From assembly GCF_900091475.1 (NCBI RefSeq), contig NZ_FMIB01000002.1, positions 186,001 through 250,000 on the forward strand: 64,000 bases of DNA. The letters run 5' to 3'. Under the pieces are notes generated by a model. The model had not been told where the DNA came from, did no database searches, and saw only the letters and a list, made by a program, of their open reading frames with translations. Positions 52,756-60,780 of the stretch are shown here, piece after piece (position 1 is the first letter of the stretch; the number at the start of each line of letters is the position of its first letter). The position numbers were made by a program, and so were the translations under genes. This DNA comes from Micromonospora chersina (GTDB lineage: Bacteria; Actinomycetota; Actinomycetes; Mycobacteriales; Micromonosporaceae).

Positions 52756-53366
52756 TGCCGCAGGGAAAGCCGAGCCATGTGCCCGTCGACGGGTTGACCA
52801 CCCGGCAGCGGCGGCACCGGCCGCTGGTCATCGTCCACACGGGACAGATGAAGGGGAAGTCGACGGCCGCGTTCGGGCTGGCGCTGCGGGCGTGGACCGC
52901 CGGGCTGCCGATCGGCGTGTTCCAGTTCGTCAAGAGCGCCAAGTGGCGCGTGGGCGAGGAGAACGCCTTCCGGGCCCTCGGCGAGGTGCACGAGCGCACC
53001 GGGCAGGGCGCCCCGGTGAGCTGGCACAAGATGGGCGAGGGCTGGTCCTGGATCCAGCGCGGCGGCGACGCCGACCACGCCGAGGACGCCCGGGAGGGGT
53101 GGCGGCAGATCCAGCGGGACCTGGCCGCCGAGCGCTACGGGCTCTACGTGCTCGACGAGTTCACGTACCCGATGAAGTGGGGCTGGGTCGACGTCGACGA
53201 GGTGGTCGCCACGCTGCGCGACCGGCCCGGCTTCCAGCACGTGGTGATCACCGGCCGGGACGCCGACCCGCGGCTGGTCGAGGCCGCCGACCTGGTCGCC
53301 GAGCTGACCAAGGTCAAGCACCCGATGGACGCCGGCCAGAAGGGCCAGAAGGGCATCGAATGGTGA
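52755..53366 (+). CDS. cobO: Cob(I)yrinic acid a,c-diamide adenosyltransferase
   Basis: This 203-residue CobO/BtuR-type enzyme has the P-loop HTGQMKGKSTAAFGLALRAW and the conserved GEGWSW segment (about 94-99), with VLDEFTYPMKWG later. It transfers the adenosyl group of ATP to cob(I)alamin precursors. The ATG overlaps the upstream TGA (TGATG). It is full length. Its stop overlaps the start of cobB by seven bases. Confidence 0.94.
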   Translation: MPQGKPSHVPVDGLTTRQRRHRPLVIVHTGQMKGKSTAAFGLALRAWTAGLPIGVFQFVKSAKWRVGEENAFRALGEVHERTGQGAPVSWHKMGEGWSWIQRGGDADHAEDAREGWRQIQRDLAAERYGLYVLDEFTYPMKWGWVDVDEVVATLRDRPGFQHVVITGRDADPRLVEAADLVAELTKVKHPMDAGQKGQKGIEW

Positions 53367-54715
53367 CGCCCTGGGCGCTGCCCCGACTGGTCGTCGCCGC
53401 CCCGGCCAGCGGGCACGGCAAGACCACAGTGGCGACCGGGCTGCTCGCCGCGCTGCGCCGCCGCGGCCTGGCGGTCAGCCCGCACAAGGTCGGACCCGAC
53501 TACATCGACCCCGGCTACCACGCGCTCGCCGCCGGCCGCCCCGGCCGCAACCTGGATCCCTGGCTGGTCGGGCCGGAGCGGATCGCCCCGCTGCTGCGCC
53601 ACGGCGCGTCCCTGCCCACCCCGGCCGACGTGGCGGTCGTGGAGGGGGTGATGGGGCTGCACGACGGCGCGGTGGGACACGGCGGGTACGCCTCCACGGC
53701 GCACGTCGCCCGCCTCATCGAGGCGCCCGTGCTGCTGGTCCTCGACACCACGGCGCAGGGCCGCTCCGCCGCCGCGCTGGTGCTCGGCCTGCGCGCCTTC
53801 GACCCGGCCGTACGCATCGGCGGGGTGATCCTCAACCGGGTCGGCTCGCCCCGGCACGAGACCCTGCTGCGCGACGCGCTCGCCGAGGTGGACGTGCCGG
53901 TGCTCGGCGCGGTGACCCGGGCCGCCGAGGTCGCCGCCCCCTCCCGCCACCTCGGGCTGGTGCCGGTCGCCGAACGCGCCCCCGAGTCGGTAGCCGTGGT
54001 GGCCGCGCTCGCCGACCTCGTGGAGTCCACCGTGGACCTCGACGCCGTGCTGGCGCTGGCCCGTACCGCGCCGCCGCTGACCGCGCCCGCCTGGGACCCG
54101 GCCGCCGCCGTCGGCGGTCCCGCCGGCGCCGCCCGCCCGGTCGTCGCGGTCGCCGGCGGGGCGGCCTTCACCTTCTCGTACGCGGAGACCGCCGAACTGC
54201 TCACCGCGGCCGGCGCGGCTGTGGTGACCCTCGACCCGCTGCGCGACGGGGCCCTGCCGCCCGGCACCCGGGCCGTGGTGATCGGCGGTGGCTTCCCCGA
54301 GCTGCACGCCGACGCCCTGGCCGCCAACACCGCGCTCCGCGCCGAGCTGGCCGGCTTCGACGGGCCGGTGGTGGCCGAGTGCGCCGGGCTGCTGTACCTC
54401 GGCCGCGCCCTCGACGGGGTGCCGATGTGCGGGCGGCTCGACCACACAGCGCGGATGACCGGCCGGCTCACCCTCGGCTACCGCGAGGCCGTGGCCGCCG
54501 CCGACTCCCCGGCGCACCGTGCCGGCGACCCGGTACGCGGACACGAGTTCCACCGCACCGTCACCGACCCCGGGCACGGGGACCGCCCCGCGTGGCACTG
54601 GGACGGCGCCGCGCACGGCTTCGTGGCCGGGCGGGTGCACGCCTCCTACCTGCACACCCACTGGGCCGGGCACCCGGCGGCGGCCCGGCGGCTCGTCGAG
54701 GCGGCGAGCCGGTGA
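53360..54715 (+). CDS. cobB: Cobyrinate / hydrogenobyrinate a,c-diamide synthase
   Basis: The 451-residue protein has an N-terminal P-loop (APASGHGKTTVATGLLAAL) with HKVGPDYIDPGYH, and a C-terminal glutamine amidotransferase domain with the catalytic Cys in VVAECAGLLYLG and His in HASYLHTHW. It amidates the a and c carboxylates of the corrin ring using glutamine and ATP. The ATG at 53360 overlaps cobO; a GTG three bases later is an alternative. Confidence 0.93.
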   Translation: MVTPWALPRLVVAAPASGHGKTTVATGLLAALRRRGLAVSPHKVGPDYIDPGYHALAAGRPGRNLDPWLVGPERIAPLLRHGASLPTPADVAVVEGVMGLHDGAVGHGGYASTAHVARLIEAPVLLVLDTTAQGRSAAALVLGLRAFDPAVRIGGVILNRVGSPRHETLLRDALAEVDVPVLGAVTRAAEVAAPSRHLGLVPVAERAPESVAVVAALADLVESTVDLDAVLALARTAPPLTAPAWDPAAAVGGPAGAARPVVAVAGGAAFTFSYAETAELLTAAGAAVVTLDPLRDGALPPGTRAVVIGGGFPELHADALAANTALRAELAGFDGPVVAECAGLLYLGRALDGVPMCGRLDHTARMTGRLTLGYREAVAAADSPAHRAGDPVRGHEFHRTVTDPGHGDRPAWHWDGAAHGFVAGRVHASYLHTHWAGHPAAARRLVEAASR

Positions 54716-55470
54716 ACCCGCCCGGTGCCGTGCTGACCGGGGTCGGGGTCGGACCCGGCGACCCCGAACTGCTGACGCTCAAGGCCGTGCGGCTGCTGGG
54801 CGAGGCCGACCTGGTGTTCGTACCCGTGCTGGACCGGCACGCCGCGGACCCGGACGCGCCCCCCGGCCGGGCCGAGACGACCGTGCGGGCGCACGTGCCC
54901 GCGGACCGGCTGCGCCGGCTGCCGTTCGCCCTCGACGACCGCGGCGGGGTGACCGCCCGCCGCGAGCGCGCCTGGGACGCCGCGGCGGCGGCCGTGGTGG
55001 CCGCCCTCGACGCGGGCGCCCGGTCGGTCGCCTTCGCCACCATCGGCGATCCCAACGTCTACTCCACCTTCGGCTACCTGGCCGACGGCGTCCGGGCCCG
55101 GCGGCCCGCGGTCGAGGTGCGGACCGTGCCCGGCATCACCGCCATGCAGGAGCTGGCCGCCCGGGCCGGCGTGCCGCTCTGCGAGGGCCGCGAACCGCTG
55201 ACCCTGCTGCCCGCCACCGCCGGGCTCACGCCGGTCGCCGACGCGCTCGCCGGCCCCGGCACCGTCGTCGTCTACAAGGGCTGGCGCCGCCACCCCGATC
55301 TGGTCGACGAGCTGCGCCGGCAGGGCCGGCTCGACGACGCCGTGCTGGGCCGGGCGGTCGGCCTGCCGGGCGAGCGCATCGGACCGGTGGACGGCGACGC
55401 CACCGACCTGCCCTACCTGTCGACGCTGCTGGTCCCGGCCCGCCGGGACGGCCGGGGAGGAAAACTGTGA
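54712..55470 (+). CDS. cobI: Precorrin-2 C20-methyltransferase
   Basis: This 252-residue SAM-dependent methyltransferase has the corrin/porphyrin methylase start GVGVGPGDPELLTLKAVRLL, the FATIGDPNVYSTFGYL loop and VPGITAMQELAARAGVPL. The CobI/CbiL hallmark is the TIGDPxxYSTF phrase. It adds the C20 methyl group, the third ring methylation. The GTG start overlaps the cobB stop (GTGA). Confidence 0.92.
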   Translation: MNPPGAVLTGVGVGPGDPELLTLKAVRLLGEADLVFVPVLDRHAADPDAPPGRAETTVRAHVPADRLRRLPFALDDRGGVTARRERAWDAAAAAVVAALDAGARSVAFATIGDPNVYSTFGYLADGVRARRPAVEVRTVPGITAMQELAARAGVPLCEGREPLTLLPATAGLTPVADALAGPGTVVVYKGWRRHPDLVDELRRQGRLDDAVLGRAVGLPGERIGPVDGDATDLPYLSTLLVPARRDGRGGKL

Positions 55471-56306
55471 CCATCACCGGCAAGGTCTGGTTCGTCGGGG
55501 CCGGCCCCGGCGCCGCCGACCTGCTCACCCTGCGCGCCGCCCGGGTCATCGCCGAGGCCGACGTGGTGATCTGGGCCGCGAGCCTCGTGCACGCCGACGT
55601 GCTCGCCCACGCGCGGCCGGGCGCCGAGATCGTGGACTCCTCCCAGCTGCCCATCGAGGGGGTCCGCCCGCTCTACGAGCGCGCCGCCGCCGACGGGCTC
55701 ACCGTGGCCCGGATCCACTCCGGCGACCCGGCCCTGTGGGGCGCCGTGCAGGAGCAGCTCGACCTGTGCCGCGCCCTCGGCCTGGCCGTGGAGGTGGTGC
55801 CCGGCGTGTCCTCGTTCACCGCTGTCGCCGCGCTGGTCGGCCGGGAACTGACCATCCCCGAGGTCGCCCAGTCGGTGATCCTCACCCGCCTCGAAGGCGG
55901 CAAGACGCCGATGCCGCCCGGCGAGCGGGTCCGCGAGTTCGCCCGGCACGGCACCACCATGGCGCTGTTCCTCTCCGCCGCCCGCTCCGGGCAGGCGCAG
56001 GCGGAGCTGCTGGCCGGCGGCTACCCGCCGGAGACCCCGGTGGTGGTGGCCTACCAGGCGACGTGGCCGGACGAGCTGGTGGTCCGGTGCGCGCTGGGCG
56101 AGCTGGAGGCCACCGTCAAGGCGCACAAGCTCTGGAAGCACACGCTGTTCCTGGTCGGACCGGCGCTCGCCGCCACCGGCACCCGCTCGCACCTCTACCA
56201 CCCGGGCCACTTCCACACTCACCGCCGGGCCGAGCCGGCCGCCCGCGCCGCGCTCCGCCGCGCCCGCGCCGACCGGTCCGGCGACGCCGCCGGGGACGGC
56301 CGGTGA
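55467..56306 (+). CDS. cobM: Precorrin-4 C11-methyltransferase
   Basis: The 279-residue methylase shows VWFVGAGPGAADLLTLRAA, RIHSGDPALWGAVQEQLD, VVPGVSSFTAVAALVGRELT and SVILTRLEGGKTPMP, the CobM/CbiF pattern. It methylates C11 of precorrin-4. Starts at GTG 55467 after GGGGAGGAAAA and overlaps cobI. A charged tail of about 30 residues follows the fold. Confidence 0.93.
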   Translation: MTITGKVWFVGAGPGAADLLTLRAARVIAEADVVIWAASLVHADVLAHARPGAEIVDSSQLPIEGVRPLYERAAADGLTVARIHSGDPALWGAVQEQLDLCRALGLAVEVVPGVSSFTAVAALVGRELTIPEVAQSVILTRLEGGKTPMPPGERVREFARHGTTMALFLSAARSGQAQAELLAGGYPPETPVVVAYQATWPDELVVRCALGELEATVKAHKLWKHTLFLVGPALAATGTRSHLYHPGHFHTHRRAEPAARAALRRARADRSGDAAGDGR

Positions 56307-57448
56307 CGTACGCCGAGCCGCCGCTGCGCGAGCCGGACCTGCCGCGTACGGCCAAGGTCCGGCCCACCGCGCTGCGGACCGGCTGGACCACCGGCGCGTG
56401 CGCCACCGCGGCGACCAAGGCGGCCCTGACCGCGCTGGTCACGGGCGAGCCGCAGCGCCGGGTGGAGATCGGCCTGCCGGCCGGGCGGCGGGTCACCTTC
56501 GCGGTGGCCCGGTGCGACCTCGACCCGTCCCAGCGGGCGGAGGCCGTGGTGGTCAAGGACGCCGGCGACGACCCGGACGTCACCCACGGCGCCGAGCTGA
56601 CCGCCACCGTCACCTGGCGGGACGAGCCCGGGCTGCGCCTCGACGGCGGGCCGGGCGTCGGCACGGTCACCCGGCCGGGGCTCGGCCTGGCGGTGGGCGG
56701 CCCGGCCATCAACGAGACCCCGCGCCGCATGATCGGCCAGGCCGTCGCCGAGGTGGTCGACCTGGGCGAGACCGGGGTACGCGTGGTGATCAGCGTGCCC
56801 CGCGGCGAGATCATGGCCCGCAAGACCACCAACCGGCGGCTCGGCATCCTCGGCGGCATCTCCATCCTGGGCACGACCGGGATCGTCCGGCCGTTCTCCA
56901 CCGCCTCGTGGCGGGCCAGTGTGGTGCAGGCCGTGCACGTGATGGCCGCCCAGGGGGAGCGGACCGTGGTGCTGTGCACCGGTGGGCGTACCGAGCGTGC
57001 CGCCCGGGCGCTCCTGCCGGACCTGCCCGAGGTGTGCTTCGTCGAGGTCGGCGACTTCACCGGCGCGGCGGTCACCGCCGCCGTCGGCGACGGGATGACC
57101 GGGGTCGTCTTCGTCGGCATGGCCGGCAAGCTGGCCAAGCTGGCCGCCGGCATCCTCATGACCCACTACACCCGCTCCAAGGTGGACCTCTCGCTGCTCG
57201 GCGCGATCACCGCCGAGGCCGGCGGCGACCCGGACCTGGTCGCCGCGGTGGCGGCGGCCAACACCGGCCGGCACGCGTACGAGCTGTGGGCGGCCGCCGG
57301 TCTGCTCGGCCCGGCCGGGGACCTGCTCTGCCGGCGGGTCCGTCAGGTGCTGCTCCGCTTCGCCGGCCACGCGGTCACCGTCGACGTGGCCATGGTGGAC
57401 TTCGCGGGCGCCCGGGTGGTCGCCTCCTCCGGACGGTGGGCCGCGTGA
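56303..57448 (+). CDS. cbiD: Cobalt-precorrin-5B C1-methyltransferase
   Basis: This 381-residue protein is CbiD, identified by LRTGWTTGACATAATKAAL, VPRGEIMARKTTNRRLGILGGISILGTTGIV (segments of which are the family block), CTGGRTERAAR, and VFVGMAGKLAKLAAGILMTH. CbiD is characteristic of the cobalt-early (anaerobic) route, where it methylates C1 after ring contraction. The GTG overlaps cobM. Its presence alongside CobN makes the pathway mixed. Confidence 0.93.
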   Translation: MTYAEPPLREPDLPRTAKVRPTALRTGWTTGACATAATKAALTALVTGEPQRRVEIGLPAGRRVTFAVARCDLDPSQRAEAVVVKDAGDDPDVTHGAELTATVTWRDEPGLRLDGGPGVGTVTRPGLGLAVGGPAINETPRRMIGQAVAEVVDLGETGVRVVISVPRGEIMARKTTNRRLGILGGISILGTTGIVRPFSTASWRASVVQAVHVMAAQGERTVVLCTGGRTERAARALLPDLPEVCFVEVGDFTGAAVTAAVGDGMTGVVFVGMAGKLAKLAAGILMTHYTRSKVDLSLLGAITAEAGGDPDLVAAVAAANTGRHAYELWAAAGLLGPAGDLLCRRVRQVLLRFAGHAVTVDVAMVDFAGARVVASSGRWAA

Positions 57449-58749
57449 CCCCTACCGTGCTCGTGGCCGGGATCGACGCGGCCGGCCGACCGGCGCACCC
57501 CGCGCTCGCGGAGGCGCTGGCCGGCGCCGGGCTGGTCGTCGGCGCGGCCCGGCACCTGGCCGCCGTGCCGGTGCCGCCGGGCTGCGCCACCGTCGTGCTC
57601 GGCCCGCTCGCCCCCGCCCTGGACCGGCTCGCCGCCGCCGTCGCCGCCGGCACGCCCGCGGTGGTGCTGGCCAGCGGCGACCCCGGGTTCTTCGGCATCG
57701 TCCGCCGGCTCCGGGCGGCCGGCCTGCCGGTGCGGGTGCTGCCCGCCGTCTCCAGCGTGGCCGCCGCGTTCGCTCGCGCCGGCCTGCCCTGGGACGGCGC
57801 GGCCGTGGTCACCGCGCACGGACGGGACCCGCGCCCCGCGCTCAACGCCTGCCGGGCCCTGCCCACCGTCGCCGTGCTCACCGCCCCCGGCGCGGGCGCG
57901 GCCGAACTGGGCGCCGGCCTGGCCGGCTGGAACCGTCGCCTCGTCGTCGCCGAGCACCTAGGCACCCCCGACGAACGGGTCACCTGGACCACCCCCGCCG
58001 AGGCCGCCGCAAGAACCTGGTCCGACCCGCACGTGCTGCTGAGCCTCGCCCCGGAGATCGCCACACCCGAGGACCCGGCCGCGTCGATCTTGCACTTGCG
58101 GCCCGCCTCGCTTCCGGTTCGACCGTTTCGCCCGGGCACCAACTGCAAGATCGCGGGGGATGTCGGGCGGATGCGCGGGGATGACCAGCCTGCTGCCGCG
58201 CCTGTCGGGGGTTGGGCCTTGCCCGAGTCCGACTACGTCCATCGGGGCTCGATGATCACCAAGGCGGAGGTTCGGGCTCTTGCCGTGGCCCGGTTGCGGC
58301 CTCGGCTGGGACGGCTGGTCTGGGACGTCGGCGCCGGCAGCGGCTCGGTCGGCATCGAGTGCGCCCTGCTCGGCGCGGCGGTGCTCGCCGTCGACCGCGA
58401 CCCGGACGCGCCGATCCGAGCCAACGCCGCCCGGCACGGCGTCGACGTCCGGGTGGTGACCGGGGCGGCCCCGGGCGCCCTGGCCGGGCTGCCCGACCCG
58501 GACGCGGTCTTCGTCGGCGGGGGCGGCGTGGACGTGCTCGCCGCGGTGGCCGACCGCCGCCCGCCCCGGATTGTGGTCACCCTGGCCGCCCTCGACCGGG
58601 TCGCGCCGTCCGTGCACCTGCTGCGCGCCGCCGGCTACGCGGTCGACGGCTGCCAGCTCGCCGCCGCCCGCCTCGCCGACCTGCCCGGCGGCTCCCTGCG
58701 CCTGGCCGCCACCAACCCGGTCGTCCTGCTCACCGGGGAGCTCCCGTGA
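57445..58749 (+). CDS. cobL: Precorrin-6B C5,C15-methyltransferase with decarboxylase, CbiE-CbiT fusion
   Basis: The 434-residue fusion has a CbiE-like half (about 1-205: VLAGIDAAGRP-type start, LASGDPGFFGIVRRL, LPAVSSVAAAFAR) and a CbiT-like Rossmann methyltransferase half (about 255-434: RGSMITKAEVRALAVARL, VWDVGAGSGSVGIECALLG, DAVFVGGGG). It methylates C5 and C15 and decarboxylates the C12 acetate. Residues about 214-237 between the halves are coded by a palindromic element and do not resemble either domain. It starts at GTG 57445, overlapping cbiD. Confidence 0.92.
   Translation: MTPTVLVAGIDAAGRPAHPALAEALAGAGLVVGAARHLAAVPVPPGCATVVLGPLAPALDRLAAAVAAGTPAVVLASGDPGFFGIVRRLRAAGLPVRVLPAVSSVAAAFARAGLPWDGAAVVTAHGRDPRPALNACRALPTVAVLTAPGAGAAELGAGLAGWNRRLVVAEHLGTPDERVTWTTPAEAAARTWSDPHVLLSLAPEIATPEDPAASILHLRPASLPVRPFRPGTNCKIAGDVGRMRGDDQPAAAPVGGWALPESDYVHRGSMITKAEVRALAVARLRPRLGRLVWDVGAGSGSVGIECALLGAAVLAVDRDPDAPIRANAARHGVDVRVVTGAAPGALAGLPDPDAVFVGGGGVDVLAAVADRRPPRIVVTLAALDRVAPSVHLLRAAGYAVDGCQLAAARLADLPGGSLRLAATNPVVLLTGELP
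58085..58153. repeat. Palindromic element inside cobL, in the linker between CbiE and CbiT domains
   Basis: Arms at 58085-58098 (CGATCTTGCACTTG) and 58140-58153 match as reverse complements in 13 of 14 positions, with a 41-base loop. It lies in frame in the interdomain linker, adding about 23 residues. The sequence differs from the elements at 33086 and 34099. Confidence 0.75.
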
Positions 58750-58850
58750 CCGTCCACCCGGAGGAAGCCGTGACCACACGCTCGGACCCGTCGACCGGGG
58801 AGCTCCCGTGACCACCCGCCCGGAGGAAGCCGTGACCACACCCTCGGACC
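58732..58850 (+). repeat. 62-base tandem duplication at the cobL/cbiG-cobJ junction
   Basis: Two copies start at 58732 and 58794, each containing ACCGGGGAGCTCCCGTGACC and GGAGGAAGCCGTGACCACAC, with about five differences. The unit holds the cobL stop, a ribosome site and a GTG start, so copying it has created the 21-residue ORF between the genes. Confidence 0.85.
58746..58811 (+). CDS. 21-residue micro-ORF between cobL and cbiG-cobJ
   Basis: This frame starts at GTG 58746 overlapping the cobL stop and ends with TGA at 58811, overlapping another GTG (58808). It begins VTVHPEEAVTTRSDPS and exists because the junction was duplicated; its sequence is a reading of the copied ribosome-site region. 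It preserves stop-start coupling through to the next gene. Translation is plausible, a protein role is not. Confidence 0.4.
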   Translation: MTVHPEEAVTTRSDPSTGELP

Positions 58851-60604
58851 CCCTCGCCATCGCGAGGGGCAGGAAGGGGCCGTTCCCTGTCGGACTCGTG
58901 GCGGCGACCGCCGCCGGGCGGCGACACGCGCACCGCCTCGCGGCGGCCTGGCCGCACGCCCGGCTCGTGGAGGCGGAGAGCGTCGCCGACGCGCTGCGGG
59001 CGGCCTGGCGGGAGTACGACGCGGTGGTCGCCTTCCTGGCCACCGGCGCGGTGGTCCGGATCCTCGCCCCGCTGCTCGCCGACAAGCGGACCGACCCGGC
59101 CGTGGTGGTGGTCGACGAGCCGGCCCGGCACGCGGTGGCCCTGCTCGGCGGGCACGCCGGCGGCGCCAACGCCCTCGCCGCCGAGGTCGGCGCGTTGCTC
59201 GACGCCCGGCCGGTGGTCACCACCGCCACCGACGCGGTCGGCCTGCCCGGTCTGGACACCCTCGGCTGGCCCGTGGAGGGCGCGGTGGCCGCCGTGTCCC
59301 GGGCGATCCTCGACGGCGAGCCGGTCCGGCTGGTCGCGGACGCCACCTGGCCGCTGCCCGCCCTGCCGGAGAACGTCCGCGTCGAAGTCGCACCCCTGCC
59401 GACCGACCCGGCCTCAGCCGAGCACGACGGGAGCGGGGCCGGGTGGCGGATCCTGGTCACCGACCGGGTGGTGCCGCTCGACGGGCGGACCGTGGTGCTG
59501 CGCCCGCCGTCCCTGGTCGCCGGGATCGGCTCCAGCCGGGGCGTGCCCGCCGCCGAGGTGACCGGCCTGCTGGGCCGCGCGCTCGCCGCCGCCGGCCTCA
59601 GCCCGGCCAGCCTGCGTTGCCTGGCCAGCGTGGACCTGAAGGCCGACGAGGCGGGCATCCGGGCGACCGCCGACGCGTACGGCGTACCCCTGGAGACCTG
59701 GCCGGCGGCGGACCTGGCGGCGGTCGACGTGCCGCACCCCAGCGAGGTGGTCCGCGCCGCGGTCGGCACGCCGAGCGTCGCGGAGGCCGCGGCGCTGCGC
59801 CACGGCGGCGCGCTGCTGGTGCCGAAGACCGCCTCGGCGATGGCCACCGTCGCGGTGGCCCGGCGGGCCCCGCGCGGCCGGCTGGCGCTGGTCGGCCTCG
59901 GCCCCGGCGCGGCCGACCTGCGCACCCCGCGCGCGGTGGCGGAGCTGCGCCGGGCCTCCGTGGTGGTGGGGCTGGACCAGTACCTCGACCAGGTCCGCGA
60001 CCTGCTCCGCCCCGGCACCCGGGTGCTGGCCAGCGGGCTCGGCGCGGAGGAGGAGCGGGCCCGGGCCGCCGTCGCCGAGGCCGCCGCCGGCCACGCCGTC
60101 GCCCTGGTCGGTTCCGGCGACGCCGGGGTGTACGCGATGGCGAGCCCCGCCCTGGAGTACGCCGACGACCGGATCGACGTGGTCGGCGTGCCGGGGGTGA
60201 CCGCCGGCCTGGCCGCGTCCGCGCTGCTCGGCGCGCCGCTCGGGCATGACCACGTGTACCTGAGCCTGTCCGACCTGCACACCCCGTGGGAGGTGATCGC
60301 GTGCCGGATCGCCGCAGCGGCGGAGGGGGACCTGGTGGCGCTGCTCTACAACCCGCGCAGCCGTACCCGGGACTGGCAGCTCGGCGCCGCCCTGGAGACC
60401 TTCGCGGCGCACCGCCCGCCGGACACCCCGGTCGGCGTGGTGCGCAACGCCAGCCGCCCCGGCCAGTGGGTGCACCTGGCCACGCTCGCCACCCTCGACC
60501 CGGCGCTCGTCGACATGTACAGCGTCGTCGTGGTCGGCAGCTCGCAGACCCGGGTGGTCGCCGGCCGGATGGTCACGCCCCGGGGGTACCGGTGGCGGTC
60601 GTGA
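58832..60604 (+). CDS. CbiG-CobJ fusion: cobalt-precorrin-5A hydrolase and precorrin-3B C17-methyltransferase
   Basis: This 590-residue protein has an N-terminal CbiG-like half (about 10-345: VAFLATGAVVRILAPLLADKR, GGHAGGANALAAEVGALL, VAGIGSSRGVPAAEVTGLL, SVDLKADEAGIRATA) and a C-terminal methylase of CobJ/CbiH type (about 348-590: LALVGLGPGAADLRTP, LVGSGDAGVYAMASPALE, LLYNPRSRTRDWQL, VRNASRPGQWV). It performs ring contraction-linked methylation at C17 and opens the lactone of precorrin-5A. GTG 58832 has GGAGGA upstream; GTG 58808 is in frame. This CbiG-CobJ order is common in actinobacteria. Confidence 0.91.
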   Translation: MTTPSDPLAIARGRKGPFPVGLVAATAAGRRHAHRLAAAWPHARLVEAESVADALRAAWREYDAVVAFLATGAVVRILAPLLADKRTDPAVVVVDEPARHAVALLGGHAGGANALAAEVGALLDARPVVTTATDAVGLPGLDTLGWPVEGAVAAVSRAILDGEPVRLVADATWPLPALPENVRVEVAPLPTDPASAEHDGSGAGWRILVTDRVVPLDGRTVVLRPPSLVAGIGSSRGVPAAEVTGLLGRALAAAGLSPASLRCLASVDLKADEAGIRATADAYGVPLETWPAADLAAVDVPHPSEVVRAAVGTPSVAEAAALRHGGALLVPKTASAMATVAVARRAPRGRLALVGLGPGAADLRTPRAVAELRRASVVVGLDQYLDQVRDLLRPGTRVLASGLGAEEERARAAVAEAAAGHAVALVGSGDAGVYAMASPALEYADDRIDVVGVPGVTAGLAASALLGAPLGHDHVYLSLSDLHTPWEVIACRIAAAAEGDLVALLYNPRSRTRDWQLGAALETFAAHRPPDTPVGVVRNASRPGQWVHLATLATLDPALVDMYSVVVVGSSQTRVVAGRMVTPRGYRWRS

Positions 60605-60780
60605 CCATCGGCCCCTGCCAGGGCTGCGGCGCCTGCCTGCTCACCTGCCCGGTGCACGCCATCCGCCCCACCCCCGCCGGCCTGCGCGTCACCGACCGCT
60701 GCACCGGCTGCCTCGAATGCCTGGAGATCTGCCCCGTGGACGCCATCCGCGTCGACCCCGAACCCGGAGGGAAGCAATGA
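60601..60780 (+). CDS. 2[4Fe-4S] ferredoxin-type protein
   Basis: The 59-residue protein has two iron-sulfur motifs: CQGCGACLLTCP and CTGCLECLEICP, each CxxCxxCxxxCP. It should hold two [4Fe-4S] clusters and pass electrons. Starts at GTG 60601 overlapping cobJ (GTGA), ends overlapping the permease start (ATGA). Within the cob operon it may supply electrons for a corrin reduction or for cobalt reduction before adenosylation; which one is not shown. Confidence 0.9.
   Translation: MTIGPCQGCGACLLTCPVHAIRPTPAGLRVTDRCTGCLECLEICPVDAIRVDPEPGGKQ

Noticed and set aside
58085..58153. Transcription terminator within cobL
   Set aside because: The loop is 41 bases, the frame is open through it, and the CbiT domain follows in the same frame.
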